Part shown: in pieces, positions 1 through 5,345 of the stretch
Position numbering within the stretch: position 1 is the first letter of the stretch
How the letters are laid out: every line of letters begins with the position of its first letter
Source: an uncultured Bacteroidales bacterium
Lineage (GTDB): Bacteria; Bacteroidota; Bacteroidia; Bacteroidales; Muribaculaceae
Assembly: GCA_949123685.1 (NCBI GenBank)
Contig: CASBHZ010000089.1
Location: 1 to 11,723, forward strand
DNA: 11,723 nucleotides
Reading direction: 5' to 3'
Notes under the pieces: generated by a model
Database searches by the model: none
Told to the model about the DNA's origin: nothing
Seen by the model: only the letters and a program-made list of their open reading frames with translations
Position numbers and translations under genes: made by a program

Positions 1-46
1 AGATACTATCGCGTGACTGGAGTTCAGACGTGTGCTCTTCCGATCT
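1..46 (+). other. Illumina P7/TruSeq Read 2 adapter left on contig end (artefact)
   Basis: Bases 13-46 match the Illumina Read 2 adapter, starting GTGACTGGAGTTCAGACG and ending GCTCTTCCGATCT. Bases 1-4 (AGAT) are the end of the P7 oligonucleotide and bases 5-12 (ACTATCGC) sit where the 8-nt i7 index belongs. The order P7 tail, index, Read 2 primer, insert is that of an untrimmed library molecule. This stretch is synthetic. Any annotation using the GTG at 32 as a start codon takes its first five residues (MLFRS) from adapter. Confidence 0.98.
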
Positions 47-1672
47 ATCGAAAAACTTCAGCGATGTCTGGATGAGATGCCGTTAAACCAATCTTCGTGG
101 ATAGCAGGATATGCATATGAAATATACCAAGGCAATGACGAACGTATTAAGGCATATCTAGATAAATGTATCGATAATGCGAACAAGGATATAATGAAAG
201 ACCGTGCAGTGTCTGTGTATATAGAACATTACAAGGAGGAATTTGCAGAAAGGTACATACCACGGATACTCAATGGCGAAATCTCGATGAGTGACCATAT
301 CCTCGGTTCAAAATGGGGCATACTGGAAGCCATTATACAGAATTATTCTGAGCGTCAGGATGTCAAAGAGTACCTTCTGACTAATTATTCTGACGACTAT
401 AGATTTGCTGGTCAGATTATAGTAAAATATCATGGTTCTGAGTTAGCCTCTCGAATGCTTAAGAAGTGGTATCACATGGATACGCGTTTAAGACTCATGA
501 TGATACATAAGATTTCCAACCTGTCGAGTATGGACGAGCATTTAGAGGGAATGTTACACCTATTCAAACAGGAAGGGAATGCCTATGTCCTTTGTGATAT
601 GGTCTTATGTCTAGTTGTTCATTTGAAAAGGACGGGGAGGGATACAGACGTATTCAAAGTTACCGAGGAGGTGTTCGATACGGCTCAGGTGACAACAGAA
701 TACACATACAAAATGCGATTCTGTATATATCTAATGTATCATAAGCTTGATGAATATGTGCAGTTAAACTTGAGTTCTGGTGGTAAAGAGTATGAATTTT
801 CCCAGATGCACATTTTCTACAATGATAGTCCATATATTGAGAAAACAATCGTTGATGAGGCTGATTATTTACTTGCCGATGATATGGCTAATTTAAAGAA
901 AATTGTTAAGGAAGACAAGTGTATCTATTCCTATGTTGTTTTCTTCTCAAAATATATTAACACAACATCAGACGCGGCTCGAATCATTGTAAAGTATCTT
1001 AATGAAAATAGAGATAATATTGACGATGCAAATATTCTGCTGTTCTTAATGAAAGTGGGAAACCAGAAACAGTTATTGAAAGAATTGGTTATAGCCAATA
1101 TAGATAATACGAATAGCGAAATGTCTGCGACATTGGCTCAAATCATTGTCACTGAATTTGATAAAGATGAAGATATAAAACAGCTTCTGAAGCTGGAAGA
1201 GTGGAAATGGCATGATGATTCCTTTAATAGAATATCAATTAATTGTTCACTCAACACTAACGTGGAAAATTTGAAAGAGATTTATAGCGAGTTAAAAGAG
1301 AACAAGTATGAATTGACTAATTGTTATGCCTCATACAACTTCATATTCTCAATGATGGATGATAACAAAGTTGTGGAGAACCTGAAATACTACTTGACCA
1401 AACTTCAAGAGACTTTTGTCTATCGAATGATTGTTACCCCCTTGACCATGAGGTTGAAACGAGATAAAGCAACGGCTGATAAACTATATGAAGAACTATT
1501 ACAGACTGAAGATCCAAGAATCAGAGTGGGCTTCTATTCAGTTCTTTCATCAGCAGGTGTTAAATCGGTAGAACTAAGGGGTTGGAGAGAACATCAATAT
1601 CAGCATCTTGATGAATATGGACATGATATTGTGTTGAATAGAGATAGGAAGTTGATTGTGATTGTACAATGA
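47..1672 (+). CDS. Large alpha-helical repeat protein, 5'-truncated by contig end
   Basis: The frame is open from the first genomic base to the TGA at 1670-1672, giving 541 genomic residues. The apparent GTG start at 32 lies in adapter, so the true start is missing and the protein is longer. I see no catalytic motif, signal peptide or membrane segment. The visible part is a run of amphipathic helices rich in Leu, Ile, Glu and Lys, with a helix every 15-25 residues, like HEAT or TPR-like repeats. The tail (about residues 485-541 of the genomic part) includes DPRIRVGFYSVLSSAG and ends in short strands (KLIVIVQ). Solenoids like this form the sensor half of many STAND/NACHT NTPases in defence islands, and a nuclease remnant follows 39 bases downstream. 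An NTPase domain upstream of the contig edge is plausible but not visible. I do not recognise a specific family. Confidence 0.8.
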   Translation: MEKLQRCLDEMPLNQSSWIAGYAYEIYQGNDERIKAYLDKCIDNANKDIMKDRAVSVYIEHYKEEFAERYIPRILNGEISMSDHILGSKWGILEAIIQNYSERQDVKEYLLTNYSDDYRFAGQIIVKYHGSELASRMLKKWYHMDTRLRLMMIHKISNLSSMDEHLEGMLHLFKQEGNAYVLCDMVLCLVVHLKRTGRDTDVFKVTEEVFDTAQVTTEYTYKMRFCIYLMYHKLDEYVQLNLSSGGKEYEFSQMHIFYNDSPYIEKTIVDEADYLLADDMANLKKIVKEDKCIYSYVVFFSKYINTTSDAARIIVKYLNENRDNIDDANILLFLMKVGNQKQLLKELVIANIDNTNSEMSATLAQIIVTEFDKDEDIKQLLKLEEWKWHDDSFNRISINCSLNTNVENLKEIYSELKENKYELTNCYASYNFIFSMMDDNKVVENLKYYLTKLQETFVYRMIVTPLTMRLKRDKATADKLYEELLQTEDPRIRVGFYSVLSSAGVKSVELRGWREHQYQHLDEYGHDIVLNRDRKLIVIVQ

Positions 1673-1711
1673 CAATGACTTAAGATTAGGTATATAAAAT
1701 ATTTTCTTTGT

Positions 1712-2047
1712 ATGATAGCACAAAATCAATTGAAAAAGCCAAGTAACTGGCAAGACTTTGAAAAACTCTGCAAATTATTGTGGGGTGAAATATGGACTTG
1801 TGAAGATACAATAAAACGACATGGTTGCCAAGGGCGAAATCAGCATGGTGTTGGTGTATTTTCATATGTTGAAAAATATGGCGGATATTGTGATATTCAA
1901 TGCAAAGGTAAGGATGACTATGCGAATGCTCAGTTAACAGAAGGTGAGATTGATACAGAAATAGAAAAGGCACTAGGCTTCGAGCCCGAATTAAAGTTGT
2001 TGATTTTTGCAACTACTGCGAATAAAGATGCCTATGCTGTATTATAG
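1712..2047 (+). pseudogene. Truncated PD-(D/E)xK (Mrr/restriction-like) nuclease N-terminus
   Basis: This 111-residue frame resembles the N-terminal restriction-endonuclease-like domain found at the front of larger defence proteins. It opens with NWQDFEKLCKLLWGEIW (residues 12-28), continues with a GRNQHGVGVFS turn (41-51), the Q-x-K strand IQCKGKDDY (62-70), an acidic helix (77-87) and the ATTANKDA strand (101-108). It then stops at a TAA. Intact relatives, as I recall them, continue well beyond the ATTANKDA segment, so the rest of the fold and any partner domain are missing. The catalytic Asp expected in HGVDV is Gly48 (GGT, one base from GAT), while Gln63 and Lys65 of the Q-x-K motif remain. 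It is therefore probably both truncated and catalytically dead. The start at 1712 is the first ATG in frame. No exact TAnnTTTG box precedes it, so it may be cotranscribed with the helical gene 39 bases upstream. Confidence 0.65.
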
Positions 2048-2178
2048 TGGTTGATTATAATGGCTTATTATCAGTGTTTTATGACTTAAGATATACTGCT
2101 CAAAAATCGAAGATTTAACACTTTTCTTCGTTGCCTATCTCAAAACAGAGGGAAAATGGGGAAAATCGTTCTCTTTTG

Positions 2179-2218
2179 CCCCGAAATCTCCGCTTCGCAA
2201 AGATAAGGCATCTCGGGG
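2179..2218. repeat. Inverted repeat CCCCGAAAT / ATCTCGGGG
   Basis: CCCCGAAAT (2179-2187) faces ATCTCGGGG (2210-2218), with eight of nine positions complementary around a 22-base spacer that contains a smaller GCTTCGC palindrome. On the minus strand the spacer includes TATCTTTG, which fits the -7 consensus TAnnTTTG, so it could also be part of a leftward promoter. No leftward gene is visible downstream of it. The function is unknown. Confidence 0.55.
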
Positions 2219-2377
2219 ATAATTTCGCCGATTACGTCTGCAAAATGGAAGGCTGGTTTACGGATTTTCGGGTTGCCTTTTGTGGCTTGGCAAGGGGCGA
2301 GTCTTGCTTTGCTTTTGAGGTAGGAGTTGGGATTGTTTTGCAGCCCCCAAAAGAAAGTCGGTAGATATGATTCAGTC

Positions 2378-2403
2378 TGGCTTTGGCGAAGCCATCTCTT
2401 TTT
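2378..2403 (+). terminator. Terminator-like hairpin with T-rich tail
   Basis: TGGCTT (2378-2383) and AAGCCA (2389-2394) form a 6-bp stem with a five-base loop TGGCG. It is followed by TCTC and a run of five T (2399-2403), then pyrimidine-rich sequence. The shape fits a short rightward intrinsic terminator, perhaps for transcripts coming through the nuclease remnant. The stem is short and activity is unproven. Confidence 0.45.
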
Positions 2404-2484
2404 CTCCCTCTGTTAGGTTTACTTTAATGCACGTATATATGAATACGGAGATAAAGTAAAGTTGGTTTCGGTGATTTATACTGT

Positions 2485-2568
2485 GATTCGCTTGAAAAGA
2501 TGTCGTGTAATGGGGATGATTCGTTGGAAAAGGTGTAACGAATTCGGTTTATTCGCTTGAAAAAGTGT
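2485..2568 (+). repeat. Three imperfect 19-bp direct repeats at 32-33 bp spacing
   Basis: The copies are GATTCGCTTGAAAAGATGT (2485-2503), GATTCGTTGGAAAAGGTGT (2518-2536) and TATTCGCTTGAAAAAGTGT (2550-2568). Starts are 33 and 32 bases apart, close to three helical turns, so a protein bound to each would lie on the same face of the DNA. The middle copy also begins an inverted repeat, ATTCGTT (2519-2525) with AACGAAT (2537-2543). The arrangement suggests operator, iteron or recombinase arm-type sites. Nothing in the window identifies the binding protein. Confidence 0.65.
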
Positions 2569-2608
2569 AGAACTACTGTATTATACTTGCATTCAACAGA
2601 AAAACATT

Positions 2609-2676
2609 AAGCCACAATATATCATATAATATATGAACACGTGCTTTTTTGTTCACTATATGATATATTGAGGCTT
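2609..2676 (-). terminator. Long A+T-rich stem-loop ending the leftward operon
   Basis: The arms pair as AAGCC (2609-2613) with GGCTT (2672-2676), CAATATATCATATA (2615-2628) with TATATGATATATTG (2657-2670), and TGAACA (2634-2639) with TGTTCA (2650-2655). There is one A/A mismatch, and an extra ATATA faces a single C. Read leftward, it starts 31 bases after the stop of the metallophosphoesterase gene and is followed by AATGTTTTTC, so termination of the minus-strand operon is the simplest reading. The length, about 25 paired bases, is unusual for a terminator, and a recombination or protein-binding site is an alternative. Confidence 0.6.
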
Positions 2677-2706
2677 TAAAGTGTATTACCGGCGAACCTA
2701 TGCCTT

Positions 2707-3474
2707 TCACAAGACAAGGCACTTGTCCGGAGCAAAACCATTGGCGATATGTTCATTTTGGAAAACATATCCCATCTGATTGCAAACGACCTTTGTTCCG
2801 TTTATCTCAGCATCAATGTTGGTATGTGAATGCCCATAAACCCATGCGTCAATGCGACTGTCGGCAATAAGCCCACTCAGTTCAGTTGCAAATGCACTAT
2901 TCAGCACTGAACCTTTATGGTGAGGGGCGACGGCCTCCAATGTGGGAAGATGATGTGTTACTACCACAATGTGCTTTGCGGTGCTTTCAGTTAGACTATG
3001 CTTGATGAAATCCAAGCAGAATTCATGCATCTGATTAAACTCCTCAGTTTGGAGTAATTTGCCATTATACATTATTTGCCGAAAGTCGTTCATGCCTTTC
3101 CATATAAAATACTCGTCAGAAGGAGAAATCTGAGACCACAAAGTGCTCATGATAAAATCAGTATCATCAATCTTTACTACTTGATTCTGGTAATATCCTA
3201 CATTCTTCTTGAACATCCAATTCCATTGTAGTCCCTTATCCATCACATCACAATAATTGTAATACTCATGGTTTCCGGGCACAATGAGCACTTGCCGATA
3301 ATTTACAGCTGCCCATTTCCAAAAATAGCTCAAAGGTGCAACCTTGTTTTTCAAATAGAATATATCTCCGGCAAGAACCAGAACATCGCCAGTTACAGGT
3401 AATTCATTATGTTTCATCCACCTGCTGTTATCGCTGAATTCCAAATGCAGGTCGCTCATATATTGTATCTTCAT
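2707..3474 (-). CDS. Calcineurin-like metallophosphoesterase (255 aa)
   Basis: This is a complete calcineurin-like phosphoesterase with the family's metal-binding signatures in order: D8-x-H10 (SDLH), GD with D37, GNHE at 67-70, THH at 173-175 and GHSH at 214-217. Such enzymes use two metal ions to hydrolyse phosphomono- or diesters. The substrate (nucleotide, nucleic acid or phosphoprotein) cannot be read from the sequence. There is no signal peptide or membrane segment, so it should be cytoplasmic. It is the last of three leftward genes, starting 13 bases after the coiled-coil gene. No Shine-Dalgarno sequence is visible before its ATG, as is common in Bacteroidetes. It shares the fold but little other sequence with the enzyme at 4047-4628, so the two are not a recent duplication. 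Similar proteins occur on phages and mobile elements. Confidence 0.9.
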   Translation of the reverse strand: MKIQYMSDLHLEFSDNSRWMKHNELPVTGDVLVLAGDIFYLKNKVAPLSYFWKWAAVNYRQVLIVPGNHEYYNYCDVMDKGLQWNWMFKKNVGYYQNQVVKIDDTDFIMSTLWSQISPSDEYFIWKGMNDFRQIMYNGKLLQTEEFNQMHEFCLDFIKHSLTESTAKHIVVVTHHLPTLEAVAPHHKGSVLNSAFATELSGLIADSRIDAWVYGHSHTNIDAEINGTKVVCNQMGYVFQNEHIANGFAPDKCLVL

Positions 3475-3487
3475 AATCTTTTGTTTA

Positions 3488-4030
3488 TTAATATTTTGTA
3501 TAAATCAGTTCATAATTCTTTGAATTCGATTCATTGCCAATAATACCCTCCAAGAAAGAAAATTTATTATACAGGAATTGGTAGTGTTCAAGTTCTTCTT
3601 CCTCAAAGTCTATGTTCTCATAGCAGTTGTCTATCTCCTTGTTGATTTTATCGTACAAATCGACGGTCGTTTTGGCTATTCGTACTTCCAACTTGGCAAT
3701 ATCTTCTTTATTCTTAGCAATAGCCTTTTTACAATGTTCGATTTCTTCTTTGTAAAAGCATAAAACCTCCTCAAGAAGGACGTTTGTCAGCACACTTGGA
3801 GATGGACTACATGGAAGCACAGTCAATTCACGACTTGGGGTAGTAGTAAGATAAAACAATTTACACCCCAAAGACTTTGCAACCTGTTTGTTATATTCAT
3901 CTATTTCGCGAATGACTTTCATCAAATCTTCTTTAGATTGACTTTGGCATTCTTCATGAGACGGATGCTCTTTCTTTTTCAACAAAGGCATATCTTTGTG
4001 TCTTAAATAGACCGTTGTATATTCACTCAT
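3488..4030 (-). CDS. Coiled-coil protein of unknown function (180 aa)
   Basis: I do not recognise a family. Residues 1-35 are polar and basic. Residues 34-56 form a probable helix, followed by a strand (CKLFYLTT, 56-63) and a Pro/Ser-rich linker (65-80). Residues 84-165 form a long charged helix pair with heptad-like spacing, rich in Lys, Glu and Ile (KKAIAKNKEDIAKLEVRIAK at 101-120), then EEEELEHYQFLYNKF. There is no signal peptide or membrane segment. It sits between two metallophosphoesterase genes with gaps of 13 and 16 bases, so it is cotranscribed and might be a scaffold or regulator for one or both enzymes; that role is inferred from position only. A strong Shine-Dalgarno sequence (4037-4044) supports the start. 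Confidence 0.8.
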   Translation of the reverse strand: MSEYTTVYLRHKDMPLLKKKEHPSHEECQSQSKEDLMKVIREIDEYNKQVAKSLGCKLFYLTTTPSRELTVLPCSPSPSVLTNVLLEEVLCFYKEEIEHCKKAIAKNKEDIAKLEVRIAKTTVDLYDKINKEIDNCYENIDFEEEELEHYQFLYNKFSFLEGIIGNESNSKNYELIYTKY

Positions 4031-4036
4031 ACATAA

Positions 4037-4044
4037 CCCTCCTT
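4037..4044 (-). promoter_or_regulatory. Strong Shine-Dalgarno for the coiled-coil gene
   Basis: On the minus strand AAGGAGGG lies six bases before the ATG at 4030, an almost perfect anti-16S match. Most other starts in this window lack one, as expected in Bacteroidetes. It fixes the start codon and suggests that the middle gene of the operon is translated efficiently and independently. Confidence 0.75.
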
Positions 4045-4046
4045 TT

Positions 4047-4628
4047 TTATTTCTTATGAAATTGCTCTACTTGTTTTTCAATCATCCTTTTTACCTGTTC
4101 AAATGATATGGGTGTAAAGTTATTGTTATCAACCCCTACATCGTATTGCATCGGATAGAGATACTGAAGCCTGGCTGCATCTATACCGGTGTTGTTCTTC
4201 CTTGTGTGAACGTGCCCGAATAGTTGCCACACATCTTTATATCCACCATCAAAACATAGAAAAGGATAATGGTTCAAATATATCCTCTGCTTGCCGACCT
4301 CTATGTGCATCTGCATTGCCACATGTTCAAATCTGTCAATGTAGCCTTGGCGTATATTCTTCAAATCGTGGTTGCCCATAATCAGATATATCTTGCCGTT
4401 CAGCCTGTCAAGCATTTTAGTCCATTCAGCCGAACCGCCAAGACAGAAATCACCTAAGTGAAAAACAATATCATACTGTCCGACAGTATTATTCCAATTG
4501 GATATGATTGTTTCATTCATCATTTCCACATCCTTAAACGGCCTGTTGCAGAAACGAATGATATTCCCATGATAAAAATGGGTATCAGATGTAAAGAACA
4601 CCTTGCTGCCATCAAATTTATAGTTCAT
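4047..4628 (-). CDS. Calcineurin-like metallophosphoesterase (193 aa, phage/YfcE-like type)
   Basis: A complete small metallophosphoesterase. Metal ligands are visible as D15-x-H17 (TSDTH), D60 in HLGD, GNHD at 85-88, H120 in NHYP and GHVH at 138-141. The opening TSDTHFYHGNIIRFCNRPF and the short length are typical of stand-alone phosphoesterases common in phages and mobile elements. The protein should be cytoplasmic. The substrate is unknown, with phosphodiesters and diadenosine or cyclic nucleotides the usual candidates in this fold. It is the first gene of the leftward operon, preceded by a long hairpin-rich leader. A hairpin (4644-4657) lies 15 bases upstream of the ATG, with only a weak GAGAAG between them. 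The next gene follows after 16 bases. Confidence 0.9.
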   Translation of the reverse strand: MNYKFDGSKVFFTSDTHFYHGNIIRFCNRPFKDVEMMNETIISNWNNTVGQYDIVFHLGDFCLGGSAEWTKMLDRLNGKIYLIMGNHDLKNIRQGYIDRFEHVAMQMHIEVGKQRIYLNHYPFLCFDGGYKDVWQLFGHVHTRKNNTGIDAARLQYLYPMQYDVGVDNNNFTPISFEQVKRMIEKQVEQFHKK

Positions 4629-4643
4629 TTCTTCTCAATTTAT

Positions 4644-4657
4644 GTGCATCACTGCAC
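4644..4657 (-). promoter_or_regulatory. Perfect 5-bp hairpin just before the first phosphoesterase gene
   Basis: GTGCA (4644-4648) and TGCAC (4653-4657) flank the tetraloop TCAC, 15 bases upstream of the start codon at 4628. In the leftward transcript it could influence ribosome access. It is short and might be chance. Confidence 0.35.
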
Positions 4658-4746
4658 GTTAATAATCTGGTTACCAACAGCCCATCAGACGGAAATGGCA
4701 GAAGAGCATCATAAAGGCGACTGTCACAAATGGGCATACAAACAAA

Positions 4747-4781
4747 ATAGTTGGAAAGTTTGGTAAGGACTCTCCAACTAT
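4747..4781 (-). terminator. Terminator-like hairpin inside the leftward leader (possible attenuator)
   Basis: The arms at 4747-4759 (ATAGTTGGAAAGT) and 4769-4781 (ACTCTCCAACTAT) match at 12 of 13 positions around a nine-base loop. Read leftward the stem is followed at once by TTTGTTTG, as in an intrinsic terminator. It lies between the inferred promoter and the operon's first gene, so it would stop or regulate transcription before the genes. The rightward tail is less T-rich, which favours the minus strand. Confidence 0.55.
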
Positions 4782-4800
4782 TCAGTTTCTATTCTCTCAA

Positions 4801-4816
4801 AGTACAATAATGTACT
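4801..4816. promoter_or_regulatory. Palindrome AGTACA-ATAA-TGTACT (possible operator)
   Basis: A perfect 6-bp inverted repeat with a four-base centre, of the size bound by a dimeric repressor. It could equally be a small RNA hairpin in the leftward leader. The partner is unknown. The XRE-like protein encoded at 5135 is the nearest candidate, but the site is about 300 bases from that gene's promoter. Confidence 0.35.
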
Positions 4817-4981
4817 CGCTATGTTCGTTGGAAAGTATTTACTAAACGAGGTTCAATACGTGAAACATGAACACTCGACACAAATTCAGTGCGTTTATTG
4901 CTCTGAATTGCGGTTGTTATAGATAATATGTTCATTCTGTTTCTTTGCATTGTTAATATTTATATTGTCTCAAAAGCAATG

Positions 4982-4989
4982 CAAAATTA
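4982..4989 (-). promoter_or_regulatory. Leftward Bacteroidetes -7 box TAATTTTG
   Basis: The minus strand reads TAATTTTG, an exact match to TAnnTTTG and the only exact minus-strand match I found in the 4629-5071 interval. It would start a transcript near 4975, running into the phosphoesterase operon. No good -33 TTTG element is visible at the usual spacing. The box is part of the 12-base sequence TAATTTTGCATT, repeated in opposite orientation at 5097-5108. Confidence 0.5.
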
Positions 4990-5096
4990 GCAAATAAATC
5001 CCATTCTCACATCACCTTTCATTAAATTCTTTTGCCATAATACTATGATATAGGATTTTATTTCTTCGATCATGCTCGCGAACCAAATAAAATATG

Positions 5097-5104
5097 TAAT
5101 TTTG
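5097..5104 (+). promoter_or_regulatory. Rightward Bacteroidetes -7 box TAATTTTG
   Basis: TAATTTTG matches TAnnTTTG exactly. It would start transcription around 5110, some 25 bases before the ATG at 5135, and therefore argues against the upstream ATG at 5072. A clear -33 element is not visible. The extended sequence TAATTTTGCATT is identical to the one on the opposite strand at 4978-4989, so a single regulator could act on both promoters. Confidence 0.6.
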
Positions 5105-5134
5105 CATTTGACGCAATCTATAATTGAATACAGT

Positions 5135-5341
5135 ATGGCGAATTTGAATTGTATAAAGGCTGTTTTAGCTGAAAAGGGGATTATGAGTAAGTGGCTTGCT
5201 AAAACTTTGAAGAAAGATCCGGCAACGGTATCAAAGTGGTGCAACAATCATTCACAACCCGATTTATACACATTGGCACGAATAGCAGAAGTTTTGGATG
5301 TGGATATACACAAATTAATTTGTCATACAAAAGAAGAATAG
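5135..5341 (+). CDS. Small XRE-family helix-turn-helix regulator (68 aa)
   Basis: This 68-residue protein is essentially one HTH_XRE domain. The recognition-helix region KKDPATVSKWCNNHSQPD (about residues 26-43) is followed by LYTLARIAEVLDVDIHKLI (44-62). Very similar small regulators are common in Bacteroidales next to restriction-modification genes. The frame is open back to an ATG at 5072, but that would place the start upstream of the -7 box at 5097. The ATG at 5135 gives a protein of the usual length beginning MANLNCIKAVLAEKG. The helicase gene starts four bases after its stop, so the two are cotranscribed. By analogy with C proteins of restriction systems it probably sets the timing or level of the operon. 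It may also act on the divergent leftward promoter, which carries the same 12-base sequence. Confidence 0.85.
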   Translation: MANLNCIKAVLAEKGIMSKWLAKTLKKDPATVSKWCNNHSQPDLYTLARIAEVLDVDIHKLICHTKEE

Positions 5342-5345
5342 AGGA

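Larger units (their letters stand above)
2048..2706. other. Gene-poor junction of about 660 bases between modules
   Basis: No convincing gene is present. An open frame at 2131-2364 (77 codons, +) has an odd composition with no recognisable motif and lies over a G+C-rich hairpin block. The stretch holds, in order: the end of the broken nuclease frame, a G+C-rich block (about 2150-2370), a terminator-like hairpin (2378-2403), three direct repeats (2485-2568), and a long A+T-rich stem-loop (2609-2676). The sharp base-composition change near 2130, together with the truncated nuclease, suggests a recombination or insertion scar. The G+C-rich block recalls non-coding parts of Bacteroidales conjugative elements, but that impression rests on memory only. 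Confidence 0.6.
4629..4977 (-). ncRNA. Structured leader or small RNA upstream of the metallophosphoesterase operon
   Basis: About 350 bases separate the leftward promoter at 4982-4989 from the first gene, with no convincing open frame. Read leftward the segment contains AATTCAG/CTGAATT (4883-4889 with 4903-4909), AGTACA/TGTACT (4801-4816), a 13-bp arm terminator-like hairpin (4747-4781), GCCCAT/ATGGGC (4680-4685 with 4730-4735) and GTGCA/TGCAC (4644-4657). The density of stems suggests a regulatory 5' leader with attenuation. Alternatively it is a free RNA of about 230 bases ending near 4739. I match it to no known riboswitch class. Confidence 0.4.

Noticed and set aside
2131..2364. 77-codon open frame on the + strand
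   Set aside because: It lies over a G+C-rich hairpin block, has no recognisable domain or ribosome site, and an unusual composition. It is possibly a non-coding part of a mobile element, so I did not call it a gene.
2485..2568. Possible CRISPR array
   Set aside because: There are only three copies, they are imperfect, gaps between them are just 13-14 bases, and no cas gene is near.
4458..4766. 102-codon + strand frame
   Set aside because: It mostly overlaps the metallophosphoesterase on the opposite strand, where clear catalytic motifs are visible, and then runs into the hairpin-rich leader.
5072..5134. Upstream ATG extending the XRE protein by 21 residues
   Set aside because: This start would precede the -7 box at 5097, and the added residues are not part of the HTH fold.
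4987..5247. 86-codon minus-strand frame opposite the XRE gene
   Set aside because: It is antisense to a clear helix-turn-helix gene and covers its promoter, and no motif supports it.
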